Positions 7,976-17,656 are shown, counted from the stretch's first letter. The stretch is 64,000 bases of DNA from Chloroflexota bacterium (GCA_028877205.1 JAPPHY010000016.1:1-64000); one strand, 5' to 3'. Notes: generated by a model not told the origin, from the sequence alone. Translations and numbers: made by a program.

Positions 7976-8770
7976 GTGATTCCCCTTTCGGATCCCGAAG
8001 TCGGGCGACACGCTACGCCATACGTGACCATGGCGCTCATCCTGGTGAACGCCCTGGTCTTCCTCTACGAGGTCGTCCTGGGCAACCCCGGACAGACCCT
8101 GTTCTACCACGAGTGGGGGCTTATTCCGGCAAAGCTGACTCAGGGCGCGGCGGAGTTCGGCGCGGTGTGCGACGGGGTCGTGTACCGCACGGCTTCCGGC
8201 AGGCTGGCGTGCGAGGGCACGGTTGTCCTCCTGGAGGCGCCGCACCATCCGTGGCTGACCATGTTCACCTCCATGTTCATCCACGGCGGATTCATGCACA
8301 TCGGCGGAAACATGCTCTACCTGTGGGTGTTCGGCGACAATATGGAGGCCAGGATGGGCCACGCGGGGTTCCTGGCGTTCTACCTCGCCTGCGGCGTGGC
8401 GGCGGCCTGGGCGCAGGTCGCCATCAATTCCGACAGCACGGCGCCGCTCATCGGAGCCAGCGGCGCCATAGCGGGAGTCCTCGGCGCGTACATCATGTTC
8501 TACCCGTATCACCGCATCAACACGCTGGTTGTTGCCTACTTCATCATGGTGATTCGTGTGCCGGCAATCTTTCTGCTGGGGTTCTGGTTCATCCTGCAGA
8601 ACATCCTGCCGGGCCTGGGCTCGCTCGGCTCGACAGGCGGAGGCGTGGCGTACTGGGCGCACGTGGGCGGCTTCGTTGCGGGCGCGGCGGCGTCCGCGCT
8701 CTACCTCAAGGCGACCGGGCAGGAGGTTTGGCCGGACCTTCGCCGAATGCCCTGGCGATGGTCTAGGTAG
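7976..8770 (+). CDS. Rhomboid family intramembrane serine protease
   Basis: A 264-residue polytopic protein. The rhomboid signature is complete: HGGFMHIGGNMLYLWVFGDNME, the nucleophile in GASGAIAG (Ser162) and the partner His in HVGGFVAG (about His229). Around six membrane segments are visible. The N-terminus IPLSDPEVGRHATPYVTMALILVNALVFLYE is the common start of this bacterial subgroup. GTG 7976 is chosen because AGGAG (7963-7967) lies eight bases before it and it removes a non-conserved extension that begins at 7859. Substrates unknown. Its stop overlaps the tail of the convergent next gene by eight bases. Confidence 0.88.
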   Translation: MIPLSDPEVGRHATPYVTMALILVNALVFLYEVVLGNPGQTLFYHEWGLIPAKLTQGAAEFGAVCDGVVYRTASGRLACEGTVVLLEAPHHPWLTMFTSMFIHGGFMHIGGNMLYLWVFGDNMEARMGHAGFLAFYLACGVAAAWAQVAINSDSTAPLIGASGAIAGVLGAYIMFYPYHRINTLVVAYFIMVIRVPAIFLLGFWFILQNILPGLGSLGSTGGGVAYWAHVGGFVAGAAASALYLKATGQEVWPDLRRMPWRWSR

Positions 8771-9440
8771 CAGATCCGCTCAGACTGCCCATCACAAGTG
8801 TGAGGGTGACTTGCGCGGCCAGCACAATGAGCAGGAACCTGATCTCGCCCATTCCCAGTGGGAAGCGGACCGCGCGGCTCTCGTGGAGGCTCGTCCAGTA
8901 CGCGTTGAGCGTTCGCTGAGCGCGCACCATCATGGTCGTGATCAGCGCCAGCCGGATGAGGCCCAGCACGATCATGCTCCGAAAGTCCACCTGGTTCCCG
9001 GATACCAGTACGATTACCCAGTAGAGCGCCATCAGTGTCACGCCCAGTGCCGGAGTCATCAGGGACTCAACGCCTCTCCTCTGCGCAAGCTCCTGGATAA
9101 CCGACAGGTGGCGATGAATGCGGAACAGACCATAGACGGGAACGAACATGGTAGCCGCGTGCCAGAACGGGTAGTGCAGATCCTTGGTCTCGCTCTGGAG
9201 TTGCTGCCACGTCTTGTACAGCCAGTAGAGCACGTAGACGCCGGACGTGACGATGGACAGGACGATGATTCGAGCGGTGCTGATCTGCAGCGCGTAGCCC
9301 TCGGCAAGAAGTGGCCGGCCTGGATCGTTCTCGCCCAACTCTGTGGGCGCCTGCACGAAGGTCTGGCCCCTGCAGTTGGTGCAGAAGTTGGCGTCTGCCG
9401 GATTAACCTGGGCGCACACGGCGCAGACCTTCTCGTCCAT
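8763..9440 (-). CDS. Zinc-ribbon, multi-spanning membrane protein of unknown function
   Basis: About 225 residues from ATG 9440. The N-terminus is a double CxxC zinc ribbon (CAVC...CTNC), followed by four or so hydrophobic segments (STARIIVLSIVTSGVYVLYWLYKTW, TPALGVTLMALYWVIVL, MIVLGLIRLALITTMMV, RFLLIVLAAQVTLTLVMG). The first of these, with SGVYVLYWLYKTWQ, resembles the DUF4234-type membrane domain. An upstream ATG (9500) gives an extension without family support. Function is not known. It lies just after radC on the same strand and could be transcribed with it. Confidence 0.65.
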   Translation of the reverse strand: MDEKVCAVCAQVNPADANFCTNCRGQTFVQAPTELGENDPGRPLLAEGYALQISTARIIVLSIVTSGVYVLYWLYKTWQQLQSETKDLHYPFWHAATMFVPVYGLFRIHRHLSVIQELAQRRGVESLMTPALGVTLMALYWVIVLVSGNQVDFRSMIVLGLIRLALITTMMVRAQRTLNAYWTSLHESRAVRFPLGMGEIRFLLIVLAAQVTLTLVMGSLSGSAT

Positions 9441-9502
9441 CGGTTTGTCTCTACTCTTGAGGCAGAGTGTTTCCCGGCTGGTACGGCGGGTGAGCCGCAC
9501 GC

Positions 9503-10213
9503 TCAGGACATGAGCCCCTTGTCCTTCAGGCTGACGAAGCCACGCTCGGCCACCACCACGTGGTCGAGCACCTCGATTTCCAGCAGGCGGCCGGCCTCCA
9601 CAAGCTGGCGCGTGACCTGTACGTCGTCGGTGCTTGGCGTTGGGTCGCCGGAGGGATGGTTGTGCACGATGATGATTGATGGGGCGTTGGAGCGCACGGC
9701 CTCCCGGAAGACCTCGCTGGCCCGCACGACTGCTGAGCCGACGTTGCCCTTGTAGACCTCCTCCGTGGACACCACTTGGTTCCTGGTATTGAGCACCAGC
9801 ACCCGCAGGTGTTCCTGGCTAAGGAAGGCCATCTCCGCCTGCACAAGGTCCGCCACATTCTGAGGGCCCTGGATGGTGGGACGCTCTATCTCGGGCACTG
9901 TGAGGAGCCTCCGCCCGAGCTCCAGGGCAGCCTTCAGCTCGGCGGCCTTTGCGTCTCCGAACCCGCGCACGCTCCTCAGGTCCTCGAAGCTGGCGCGGGC
10001 AAGCCCGGACAGCCCCTTGAACTGGAACAGGAGACGAGTGCTCAGGCTGAGCACGCTCTCCGACGGCAGGCCCGTGCGCAGGATGATGGCGAGAAGCTCG
10101 GCGTTGCTCAGGCGCGACGCCCCGTAGCTGCGCAGCCGCTCCCTGGGCCTTTCGCCGGCGGGGAGGTCACGGATCCGGGTCTCGTATGCTTGCGCTCCGC
10201 TATCGGTGGTCAT
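9503..10213 (-). CDS. radC: RadC-family JAB/MPN domain protein
   Basis: A 236-residue RadC homologue: N-terminal helix-hairpin-helix part ([41 protein letters not shown]) and C-terminal JAMM metal-binding domain with [14 protein letters not shown]. Despite the name, a role in DNA repair is not established for this family. ATG 10213 overlaps the stop of the preceding zinc-ribbon gene by four bases, so the two are translationally coupled; a longer frame to 10339 is the shadow of that gene. Confidence 0.9.
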   Translation of the reverse strand: MTTDSGAQAYETRIRDLPAGERPRERLRSYGASRLSNAELLAIILRTGLPSESVLSLSTRLLFQFKGLSGLARASFEDLRSVRGFGDAKAAELKAALELGRRLLTVPEIERPTIQGPQNVADLVQAEMAFLSQEHLRVLVLNTRNQVVSTEEVYKGNVGSAVVRASEVFREAVRSNAPSIIIVHNHPSGDPTPSTDDVQVTRQLVEAGRLLEIEVLDHVVVAERGFVSLKDKGLMS

Positions 10214-10470
10214 TCCGCCTGCGCTTCGGCCGCGGCGCCCTCCGGCTCCTGACGGCCCGTCTCCTGGCAGCGGGAGCAGACGAACGAGTCGCGCTGCTCT
10301 GAGGCGATGCTCTGGGGCACGTTGCGAGTACGCCCGCAAACGGTGCAGGTGACCGGCTCCAATGGCTCGACCACTGCGCGAGGCTCGGAGGAGTGGCCCC
10401 GGAACCCGCGGTAGTCCGGGTCCAGGCGGCGCATCGCTTCGTACCGCTCCCTGTCCCTGCGACGACTCAT
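10210..10470 (-). CDS. Small zinc-ribbon protein, coupled to radC
   Basis: An 86-residue protein: an Arg-rich N-terminus ([25 protein letters not shown]), a central [11 protein letters not shown]...CSRCQ zinc ribbon, and an acidic Ala/Glu tail. The Cys pairs suggest a metal-binding nucleic-acid or ribosome-associated protein. It precedes radC with a four-base overlap. The function is unknown. Confidence 0.7.
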   Translation of the reverse strand: MSRRRDRERYEAMRRLDPDYRGFRGHSSEPRAVVEPLEPVTCTVCGRTRNVPQSIASEQRDSFVCSRCQETGRQEPEGAAAEAQAE

Positions 10471-10518
10471 GGCTGTACGTGCTCCAGTCCCCGCATCAAG
10501 TGCGTGTCAAGCTTCTGC

Positions 10519-10575
10519 CTACCGCACACGGCGGTAGAAGGCAACGGGGCATTGCCCTACGGGGAGGGCAATGCC
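10519..10575 (-). terminator. Strong hairpins after rplL, probable terminator or attenuator
   Basis: Downstream of rplL on the minus strand an 11-bp perfect stem GGCATTGCCCT / AGGGCAATGCC (10548-10575) is followed by a second stem CTACCGC / GCGGTAG (10519-10537). There is no long T run, so it may be a partial terminator or processing site at the end of the ribosomal operon. Confidence 0.55.
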
Positions 10576-10607
10576 AGTGAGCGAGCCGGAAGTTTTGGGG
10601 GATGCGT

Positions 10608-10991
10608 CTACTGGACGGCGACTACGGCGCCGGCCTCTTCCAGCTTGGCCTTGATCTGCTCCGCGTCGTCCTTGGAGATTCCTTCCTTCACCGTCTGGGG
10701 CGCGCCTTCCACCAGGTCCTTGGCCTCCTTGAGGCCCAGGGTCGTCACCTCGCGCACGCCCTTGATGACGTTGATCTTGTTGGGGCCAATCTCCCTGAGG
10801 ACTACGTCGAACTCCGTCTTCTCCTCCGCGTCGGAGGCGGCGACGGACTGGACGCCTGCGACGGGGGCAGCCGCCACGGCCACCGGCGCCGCTGCGCTCA
10901 CGCCGAACTCCTCCTCCAGCATCTTGACGAGCTCCGCCAGCTCCAGCACTGACATGCCCTTCACTGCTTCAAGCACCTGATCCTTGTCCAT
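10608..10991 (-). CDS. rplL: Ribosomal protein L7/L12
   Basis: A 127-residue L7/L12 stalk protein: N-terminal dimerisation domain ([21 protein letters not shown]), Ala-rich hinge, and C-terminal factor-binding domain ([44 protein letters not shown]). It binds L10 and recruits translation factors such as EF-Tu. It is the last gene of the ribosomal operon here; the usual rpoB does not follow. Confidence 0.98.
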   Translation of the reverse strand: MDKDQVLEAVKGMSVLELAELVKMLEEEFGVSAAAPVAVAAAPVAGVQSVAASDAEEKTEFDVVLREIGPNKINVIKGVREVTTLGLKEAKDLVEGAPQTVKEGISKDDAEQIKAKLEEAGAVVAVQ

Positions 10992-11036
10992 TGTCTGATC
11001 CTCCTCGATGACTTGTGTGCGGGACTTGCGAATGTG

Positions 11037-11759
11037 TTATGCGGGTTCTTCCGACTCGGAAGCCTCATCCGGCTCCGGGGCGTCGGCGGTCTCCTCGCTC
11101 GATTCCTCATCGGTAGTGTCAACTGCCTCCGCGACAGGCTCCGCGGCCGTGGCGTCTTCGGCGGCTGCGTCAGCTTCTGAGGCCGGAGCGTCGGCGGACT
11201 CAGCGGCGGGCTGCTCCTCGGCGGCGGCTGCCGCTGGGGCGCCGCCTCCCTGCTCGGAGGCTCGCTGGAGCACCGTCACGAGGCTGCGCAGCGGTGCGCT
11301 GAGCACGGTCACCAGCCCGGAGATGGGCGCCTGCATCTGCCCGAGAAGCCGTGAGAGAATCTCGTCGCGCGGCGGCAGCATGGCCAGGTTGACCACCTGC
11401 TCCGAGGTCAGGATCTGCGCGTCCATCACCGCGCCGTGGATCACCAGGGGCAGGCGGCTGGTCGTGATGTAGCCGTTGAGCCCCTTGGCGGCCTCGGTGG
11501 CGTCCCCGTATCCGTATGCGATCGCGGTCGGCCCCTGTAGGACACGCTCCACGCCATCCTTGCCCAGCTCCGCGGCGGCCCGCAGGGCCAGCGTGTTCTT
11601 GATGACGCGGTACTCTATGCCCAGCTCGCGCAGTCGAGCTCGCAGGTCCGTCATGTTGGACGCAGACATTCCCTGGTAGCCGGTCGCAATGGCTATGGTA
11701 CACCGGCTGAGCCGGGACTTGATGTCCTCTACCTGGCTTTCCTTCTGTGGCGTTGGCAT
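11037..11759 (-). CDS. rplJ: Ribosomal protein L10 with long acidic tail
   Basis: A 240-residue protein. Residues 1-175 match L10 (KESQVEDIKSRLS, AIATGYQGMSASNMTDLR, EYRVIKNTLALRAA), which anchors L7/L12 dimers to 23S rRNA. The remaining 65 or so residues are an Ala/Glu/Asp/Ser-rich, low-complexity acidic tail not found in most L10 proteins (usually about 165-175 residues). A long hairpin immediately upstream may act as the L10 autoregulatory leader. Confidence 0.97.
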   Translation of the reverse strand: MPTPQKESQVEDIKSRLSRCTIAIATGYQGMSASNMTDLRARLRELGIEYRVIKNTLALRAAAELGKDGVERVLQGPTAIAYGYGDATEAAKGLNGYITTSRLPLVIHGAVMDAQILTSEQVVNLAMLPPRDEILSRLLGQMQAPISGLVTVLSAPLRSLVTVLQRASEQGGGAPAAAAAEEQPAAESADAPASEADAAAEDATAAEPVAEAVDTTDEESSEETADAPEPDEASESEEPA

Positions 11760-11774
11760 TATGCTCCTCTAAAC

Positions 11775-11817
11775 GCTGCGGGGCTTCCCGGGCCGGAACA
11801 CCGGGGAGCCCCGCAGC
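11775..11817 (-). promoter_or_regulatory. Leader hairpin upstream of rplJ
   Basis: A perfect 11-bp stem GCTGCGGGGCT / AGCCCCGCAGC, extended by further GC pairs around GGCCGGAACACC, ends about 15 bases before the rplJ ATG (11759). Its place between rplA and rplJ is where the L10-(L7/L12) autoregulatory leader or an attenuator sits in other bacteria. The assignment is inferred from position. Confidence 0.55.
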
Positions 11818-11915
11818 AACCACTGCGTTTAGCTGTCCCTCTGTCCTGCCTCGGCGGGTCTTTCTTGCAGATTATGGCTTTGAAGCCCCCCGCTTTCTTC
11901 GGCGATTCTGAGCCG

Positions 11916-12626
11916 CTAGTTGTTCATTGCCAGCAATCTCGAAACGTCAAGCCTTATGCTTGGTCCCATAGTGGTGGTGAGGTATGCGGTCCTTATGAAC
12001 TGCCCCTTGACGGCGGAAGGGCGCGCCCTTACCACCGTGTCCACGAGCGAGTTCATGTTCTCCATGAGCATCTGCTTCTCGAAGCTGATCTTGCCAAGTG
12101 GCGCGTGGATTATGCCAGAGCGGTCCAGGCGAAACTCGATGCGGCCCTGCTTGGCCTCCTGGACTGCCCGCCCAAAGTCCTGTGCCTGCACCACTGTGCC
12201 GGCCCGCGGGTTGGGCATCAGCCCTCGGCGGCCCAGCACACGGCCGAGACGGCCGATCTTGCCCATCATGTCCGGCGTGGCTATGGCGACGTCGAACTCC
12301 AGCCAGCCACCCTCGATGCGCTGGATGATGTCGTCGTCACCGACGTGGTCAGCGCCGGCCTGCCGGGCTGCCGTGGCGGCCTCTCCTGCGGCGAACACCA
12401 GCACTCGCACCTCCTTGCCCAGCCCGTGGGGCAGAAGCGCCACTCCGCGGATCAGCTGGTCGGCGTGGCGCGGGTCGGAGCCGGTGCGGAGGTGTATCTC
12501 CAGTGTCTCGTCGAACTTCGCCCTGGCTGTCTCCTTTGCGAGATCCAGGGCCTCGTCCGGCGTATAGTTGCGGTCGCGGTCGACAGCCTTGATGGCTTCC
12601 TGGTGATGCTTGCCGTGCTTTGCCAT
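11916..12626 (-). CDS. rplA: Ribosomal protein L1
   Basis: A 236-residue L1 protein of the large-subunit stalk, with the family stretches YTPDEALDLAKETARAKFDETLEI, RGVALLPHGLGKEVRVLVFA, LGRVLGRRGLMPNPRAGTV and the C-terminal GPSIRLD. In other bacteria it also represses its own operon. It follows rplK by 26 bases. Confidence 0.98.
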   Translation of the reverse strand: MAKHGKHHQEAIKAVDRDRNYTPDEALDLAKETARAKFDETLEIHLRTGSDPRHADQLIRGVALLPHGLGKEVRVLVFAAGEAATAARQAGADHVGDDDIIQRIEGGWLEFDVAIATPDMMGKIGRLGRVLGRRGLMPNPRAGTVVQAQDFGRAVQEAKQGRIEFRLDRSGIIHAPLGKISFEKQMLMENMNSLVDTVVRARPSAVKGQFIRTAYLTTTMGPSIRLDVSRLLAMNN

Positions 12627-12652
12627 ACTACGCTTCCTTATCGAGATCGAGG

Positions 12653-13078
12653 CTAGTCAGCCACCTGCACGCCCATGCTGCGGGCGGTGCCTTCGATTAT
12701 CTTCATTGCCGCCTCGAGGTCCGGGGCGTTAAGGTCCGCCAGCTTGGTCTGGGCGATCTCCCGCACCTCGTCCCGCGAGATGCTTCCCACGGTCTCGGTG
12801 TTGGCGGTTGAGCTGCCCTTTTCGATACCGGCCGACCTTCGTATGAGATCGGACGCAGGGGGCGTGCGGGTCACGAATGTGAAAGAGCGGTCCTCGTAGA
12901 CGGTGATATGGACGGGCACGATGGTGCCCTCGCGCGTGGAGGTCTGCTCGTTGTACTCCTTCACGAACGCCATGATGTTGACGCCGTGCTGGCCGAGCGC
13001 GGGCCCGACGGGCGGCGCGGGGGTGGCCTTGCCGGCGGCGATCTGGAGCTTGACTACTGCGCGTACCTTCTTCGCCAT
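12653..13078 (-). CDS. rplK: Ribosomal protein L11
   Basis: A 141-residue L11, which binds the GTPase-associated centre of 23S rRNA. Typical stretches are [37 protein letters not shown], and the C-terminal RNA-binding part with [12 protein letters not shown] and [11 protein letters not shown]. It follows nusG by 10 bases. Confidence 0.98.
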   Translation of the reverse strand: MAKKVRAVVKLQIAAGKATPAPPVGPALGQHGVNIMAFVKEYNEQTSTREGTIVPVHITVYEDRSFTFVTRTPPASDLIRRSAGIEKGSSTANTETVGSISRDEVREIAQTKLADLNAPDLEAAMKIIEGTARSMGVQVAD

Positions 13079-13088
13079 TCGCGCTCTC

Positions 13089-13661
13089 CTACAGCTTCTC
13101 CACCTGGAGGAAGTCCAGCTCCACGGGCGTCTCCCTGCCGAAGAAGGAGACGAGTACGCTCACCTTGCCCCTGTCCGTCATCACCGTGTCCACAATGCCT
13201 ATGAAGTCCGTGAACGGGCCGTCCGTGATTCTCACGCTTTGCCCGGTGACGAAGCCCACCTTGACCCTGGGAGCCTCCGACTCCATCTGCTTGAGGATCC
13301 GGTCGACCTCCCGCTCCTCCAAGGGCACGGGCTTGGGCCTTCGTTCTCGCTCGTCCTCCGCCGAAACGAAGCCGGTCACGCCTGGCGTGTTGCGCACCAC
13401 GTGCCAACTGTCGTCGTCCATCTCCATCTGCACCAGGATGTAGCCCGGGAACACCTTGCGGCGCACGGAGCGGCGCCTGCCGCCCTTGATCTCGATCTCT
13501 TCCTCGGTGGGGACCACCACGTTGAAGATCCGGTCGCTGAAGTCCATCGACTCCACGCGCTGGGTCAGGTTCTTCTTGACCCGTTCCTCCTGCCCGGAGT
13601 AGGTGTGGATGATGTACCAGCGACCTCTTTCGTCGCGTAAGGTGGTGACTTCAGCTTCCAT
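13089..13661 (-). CDS. nusG: Transcription termination/antitermination factor NusG
   Basis: A 190-residue NusG: NGN domain ([49 protein letters not shown]) that binds RNA polymerase, then a KOW domain ([19 protein letters not shown]) that links to Rho or ribosomal protein S10. It lies between secE and rplK, the standard order. Confidence 0.98.
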   Translation of the reverse strand: MEAEVTTLRDERGRWYIIHTYSGQEERVKKNLTQRVESMDFSDRIFNVVVPTEEEIEIKGGRRRSVRRKVFPGYILVQMEMDDDSWHVVRNTPGVTGFVSAEDERERRPKPVPLEEREVDRILKQMESEAPRVKVGFVTGQSVRITDGPFTDFIGIVDTVMTDRGKVSVLVSFFGRETPVELDFLQVEKL

Positions 13662-13679
13662 GACGAACGGCGTCCTCTC

Positions 13680-13913
13680 CTATACCAGGAACCTGAACAG
13701 TCTGCCGAAGCCCATGTCCACGGCGCCCAGCAGCAGTCCAACGAACACGGATATGATGATGACCAGGATGGTCAGCCGCGTGGTCTGCTCGCGCGTGGGC
13801 CACACGACGCGCCTGAGCTCACCGACGGTCTCGCGGAAGAACTGCAGGCCGCCGGCTCCTCGCCGCGCCGAGTCGCCCGTGCGAAGGGAGCGCCCGGCAG
13901 GTACTCGGGCCAT
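13680..13913 (-). CDS. secE: SecE preprotein translocase subunit
   Basis: A 77-residue SecE. The amphipathic segment FFRETVGELRRVVWPTREQTTRLT and one membrane helix (ILVIIISVFVGLLLGAVDMGFG) are diagnostic. ATG 13913 is chosen because the open frame to 14045 is the shadow of rpmG. It is essential with SecY and SecG for protein export. Confidence 0.96.
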   Translation of the reverse strand: MARVPAGRSLRTGDSARRGAGGLQFFRETVGELRRVVWPTREQTTRLTILVIIISVFVGLLLGAVDMGFGRLFRFLV

Positions 13914-13918
13914 GACTG

Positions 13919-14089
13919 CTACCTGACCTCCCTGTGCGCCCTGTGCGACCGGCAACGCGGGCAGTACTTGGTGAGTTCCAGGCGCTGCGGGTCGCTGCGC
14001 TGGTTCTTCACCGTGGTGTAGTTCCGCTCGCGGCAGTCGCTGCACGCCAGGGTGATGATCGGTCTGACTTCGCCTCTTCGCTTTGGCAT
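13919..14089 (-). CDS. rpmG: Ribosomal protein L33
   Basis: A short gene of 56 codons: [12 protein letters not shown], then a CSDC...CPRC zinc-binding version of L33 with [21 protein letters not shown] between the pairs. It lies between tuf and secE, its normal place, five bases before the secE start. Confidence 0.95.
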   Translation of the reverse strand: MPKRRGEVRPIITLACSDCRERNYTTVKNQRSDPQRLELTKYCPRCRSHRAHREVR

Positions 14090-14093
14090 GACC

Positions 14094-15296
<1,203 letters not shown>

Positions 15297-15332
15297 TCCT
15301 CTGATTACCTCCTTACGTTTGCCCGTTTTGCG

Positions 15333-15407
15333 TGGAGCCCACAACCGGAGTCGAACCGGTGACCCCGTTCTTACCAAGAACGTGCTCTACCTCTGAGCTA
15401 TGTGGGC
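15333..15407 (-). tRNA. tRNA-Thr (GGT)
   Basis: Full cloverleaf on the minus strand: acceptor GCCCACA / TGTGGGC, D stem GCTC/GAGC, anticodon loop TTGGTAA (anticodon GGT), T arm ACCGG-TTCGACT-CCGGT. A CCA end is encoded (15333-15335). Confidence 0.95.
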
Positions 15408-15442
15408 TTTTCGCTTTTCGACTTCTTTGCTCGCTCTCTGTC

Positions 15443-15530
15443 TGGTGGAGGGGGTAGGATTCGAACCTACGAAGCCCTTCCGGGCGCCAGATTTACAGTC
15501 TGGTGGTATTAGCCGCTCACCCACCCCTCC
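15443..15530 (-). tRNA. tRNA-Tyr (GTA)
   Basis: Class II tRNA on the minus strand with acceptor GGAGGGG / CCCCTCC, anticodon arm CAGA-CTGTAAA-TCTG (GTA), a long variable arm and T arm with GTTCGAATC. A CCA end is encoded. Confidence 0.95.
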
Positions 15531-15613
15531 TCGGGTGCTAGTGTATCACTCGTGTGTGGGCCTTCCAAGACCCCACTTTCTGTTCCCACCTCCGCACGTA
15601 GTTGTCCGGTTAC

Positions 15614-15686
15614 AGCCCGAGAGGGGATTCGAACCCGCTAACCTACCGATTACAAATCGGTTGCGCTGCCCTTGCGCCACTCGGGC
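15614..15686 (-). tRNA. tRNA-Thr (TGT)
   Basis: Minus-strand cloverleaf: acceptor GCCCGAG / CTCGGGC, anticodon arm CCGAT-TTGTAA-ATCGG (anticodon TGT), T arm GCGGG-TTCGAAT-CCCCT. No CCA is encoded. With the other two tRNAs it forms the Thr-Tyr-Thr-tuf arrangement. Confidence 0.93.
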
Positions 15687-15931
15687 ACTGCGTGCTGGCA
15701 TAACAACGCAACTTCCCCGGAGGGAAGCTGCACTCAATGATAGCACAACCGGCCTCGATTAGCCACAGCCTGAGCCGTAACGAACGGACTATAAGGGCAG
15801 CGCCTTCGGAAAGTCAATATGCGAGGGCATGGTTTCCGCCACGAAACGCCGACGGAATGCGGGAATCGTTGCGCGCTTGGGAGTGAGCCTCAGCCGCTAG
15901 GAAAGGACACGACAGGGCATAGGGCGGTAGT

Positions 15932-16609
15932 CTAAGGACAGTACTGATTCTGCAGAATAACGGCTTCAAATTCAGGCCGGACCTGCGTACTGCAAGAGGC
16001 ATCGACCTTGCCGCGTATCTCATCGAGGGACATTGCCACGTCTCTCCCATCGTCAGAGACCGCGGTTTCTCCCACGACCTTCCACTTCCCATACCCACCC
16101 TCGTACACTCTGTACACGTTCGGCCCCAGGTACCACTCGTCGTAGCCCTCCTTGTTGAGGAGACTCAGGAGGTACGTGTTGCCATGTAACAGCCGGACAT
16201 CTTCTCTCACCACTACTGAGCTTCCATCCGGCTCTGCGGGCAGTGCTACTGTTATCTGGTCCGGCCCGGAGCCCTTCAAGTACTGTGTTACATGAAACTG
16301 AGCGTAGTACCACAGGCTGATCGGAATAGTCGGAGTACCCTTCATTACCTCTTCGCCGGTGAAATCCTTTTTCAGGAATCTACCGGTGCCTACGGTTCCG
16401 ACTACGAACAGTTTTGACATGCGCGCCACCTCTTCGACGCTGAAGTCCGGATAGAGCCCTGGGCTGCTCGCACTATACCACTCACCTTCTGCAATGAATC
16501 TCTCGTTCTCTGTGGGAAGCGCTTCTCTGGCCCCTAAGGCGTAGAGCACCCCTGCGACGGCTAGTCCCAGAATGCCAAGAGTCGTTCCCAGGTAACTGAA
16601 GCGCCTCAA
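15932..16609 (-). CDS. Membrane-anchored or secreted protein of unknown function
   Basis: A 225-residue protein with one N-terminal hydrophobic segment (YLGTTLGILGLAVAGVLYALG), which acts as an anchor or signal peptide, and a soluble exported part. The soluble part has SLWYYAQFHVTQYLKGSGPDQITVALP and a Tyr-rich YEGGYGKWKVVGE. Two cysteines near the end (CSTQ..., QNQYCP) could form a disulfide. No family is recognised. It begins nine bases after the end of the selenoprotein gene, so it is probably co-transcribed with it. Confidence 0.6.
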   Translation of the reverse strand: MRRFSYLGTTLGILGLAVAGVLYALGAREALPTENERFIAEGEWYSASSPGLYPDFSVEEVARMSKLFVVGTVGTGRFLKKDFTGEEVMKGTPTIPISLWYYAQFHVTQYLKGSGPDQITVALPAEPDGSSVVVREDVRLLHGNTYLLSLLNKEGYDEWYLGPNVYRVYEGGYGKWKVVGETAVSDDGRDVAMSLDEIRGKVDASCSTQVRPEFEAVILQNQYCP

Positions 16610-16618
16610 CCCGCCGCC

Positions 16619-17644
16619 TCAGCCGCCAAGTCTGGACAGGATCGTAGACACCGACGGCCTGTCGCCCTTGGAGGCGCCTACGTACTTCCACAGGATTTCG
16701 CCGTCCACGCCCACGATGAAGGTTGCGGGCGAGGCCTCGCTGTCGCCCTGAAGGTTGTAGACTCCGTATGACGAGGGTACCTGTGCCGACAGGTCGTACA
16801 GGACGGGGAAGGGAATCTCCAGTCCCGTCACGGCGAACTCCGCATCGCTGAGGTTGTCCACGCTGATTGCCAGAACCTCAGCGTTCAACCCCTGAATCTG
16901 CCCGTACACACCTTTCAGCTCGCCGAGCTGAGCTCTGCAGAACGGTCACCAGAACCCTCGGTAGAACACGACCACAACCTGCCTGTCTCCCCTGTACGAC
17001 AGCAGCGAGTGGGACGACCCGGAAGCGGAGGGCAGGCTGAAGTTGGGCGCCAGGTCGCCCACGTCCGTGCCGATGGTGCGAGCCGGTGTCGGCGTTGAAA
17101 CGGGCACGGGCGTTGCAGTTGGGACAGGCACGGGAGTCGCGGTGGGCACGGGCACAGGCGTCGCAGTTGGGACAGGCACGGGAGTCGCGGTGGGCACGGG
17201 CACAGGCGTCGCAGTTGGGACAGACACGGGCGTCGCGGTGGGCACGGGCACCGGAGTCGCAGTTGGCGCGGGCGGTCGGGTGGCCGTAGGTAGAGGTGTG
17301 GGGGAGGGAACGGCTGTCGCGGTCGGAGCTTGTGTCGCTGTTGCCTCTACGGTCGCGGTTGGCTCAGCCGTCGGCATCGCGAATGGCAGTGGCGATGGCG
17401 TTGGCGTCGGGGCGTCGGTCGGAGGCGGCGTGTCCGTTGGAGAGAGCGTCGCCGTTGGGATGGAAGTGGTGATCGGAAGCGGCATAGCTGTGGGCTGAGG
17501 GGTGTCCGTGGGCGCAAGCGTGGGCGACGGCTCGGCGTGTGCGTCCATGGGCGTGTTCACAGGCGGCACAGGCGTGTCCTCAGTGCCGCAGGCGGCGAGG
17601 CCAAGAGAAACGATGCCAAGCAGCAGGACTGCAAACGTGCGCAT
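16619..17644 (-). CDS. Peroxiredoxin-like lipoprotein with in-frame UGA, probable selenoprotein
   Basis: Read through the UGA at 16948-16946, this is one 341-residue protein. Residues 1-19 are a lipoprotein signal ending in LAAC. A long Thr/Pro/Val-rich linker with 8-residue repeats (PTATPVPV) runs to about 185. The C-terminal AhpC/TSA-like thioredoxin fold starts with GDLAPNFSLPSASG. The active-site strand reads VVVFYRGFW-UGA-PFCRAQL, where relatives have W-C-P-x-C-R, so UGA sits exactly on the first redox Cys. The same frame continues through ELKGVYGQIQGLNAEVLAISVD, PFPVLYDL and SPATFIVGVDGEILWKYVG to a normal domain end. A hairpin follows the UGA. It probably reduces peroxides or disulfides outside the cytoplasm. 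A nonsense mutation is the main alternative. Confidence 0.8.
16916..16930 (-). promoter_or_regulatory. SECIS-like hairpin after the UGA of the peroxiredoxin-like gene
   Basis: CAGCTC-GGC-GAGCTG forms a six-pair stem with a three-base loop starting 15 bases after the UGA, placing the apical loop about 21-24 bases downstream. Bacterial SECIS elements lie inside the coding region at about this distance. The sequence does not prove SelB binding. Confidence 0.5.
17098..17272 (-). repeat. 24-base tandem repeats encoding a Thr/Pro/Val linker
   Basis: Near-identical 24-base units, in alternating pairs (48-base period), encode PTATPVPV repeats in the linker between the lipid anchor and the redox domain. 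Such arrays change length readily. Confidence 0.85.
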
Positions 17645-17650
17645 GAGTCA

Positions 17651-17656
17651 AGTATA
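17651..17656 (-). promoter_or_regulatory. Extended -10 element just before the selenoprotein start
   Basis: On the minus strand TGGTATACT is an extended -10 box (TGnTATACT) whose end is only six bases from the ATG at 17644. Transcription would begin at or next to the A of the start codon, implying a leaderless mRNA. No ribosome binding site is visible before this ATG, which fits. Confidence 0.4.

Noticed and set aside
16946-16948. Reading the UGA as a nonsense mutation or assembly error
   Set aside because: The stop falls on the exact redox-Cys codon, the frame is intact on both sides, and the same event occurs at 46684; a selenocysteine codon explains both better, although it is not proven.
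17098-17272. Regular short repeats resembling a CRISPR array
   Set aside because: They are contiguous 24-base coding repeats without spacers and stay in frame within the lipoprotein linker.
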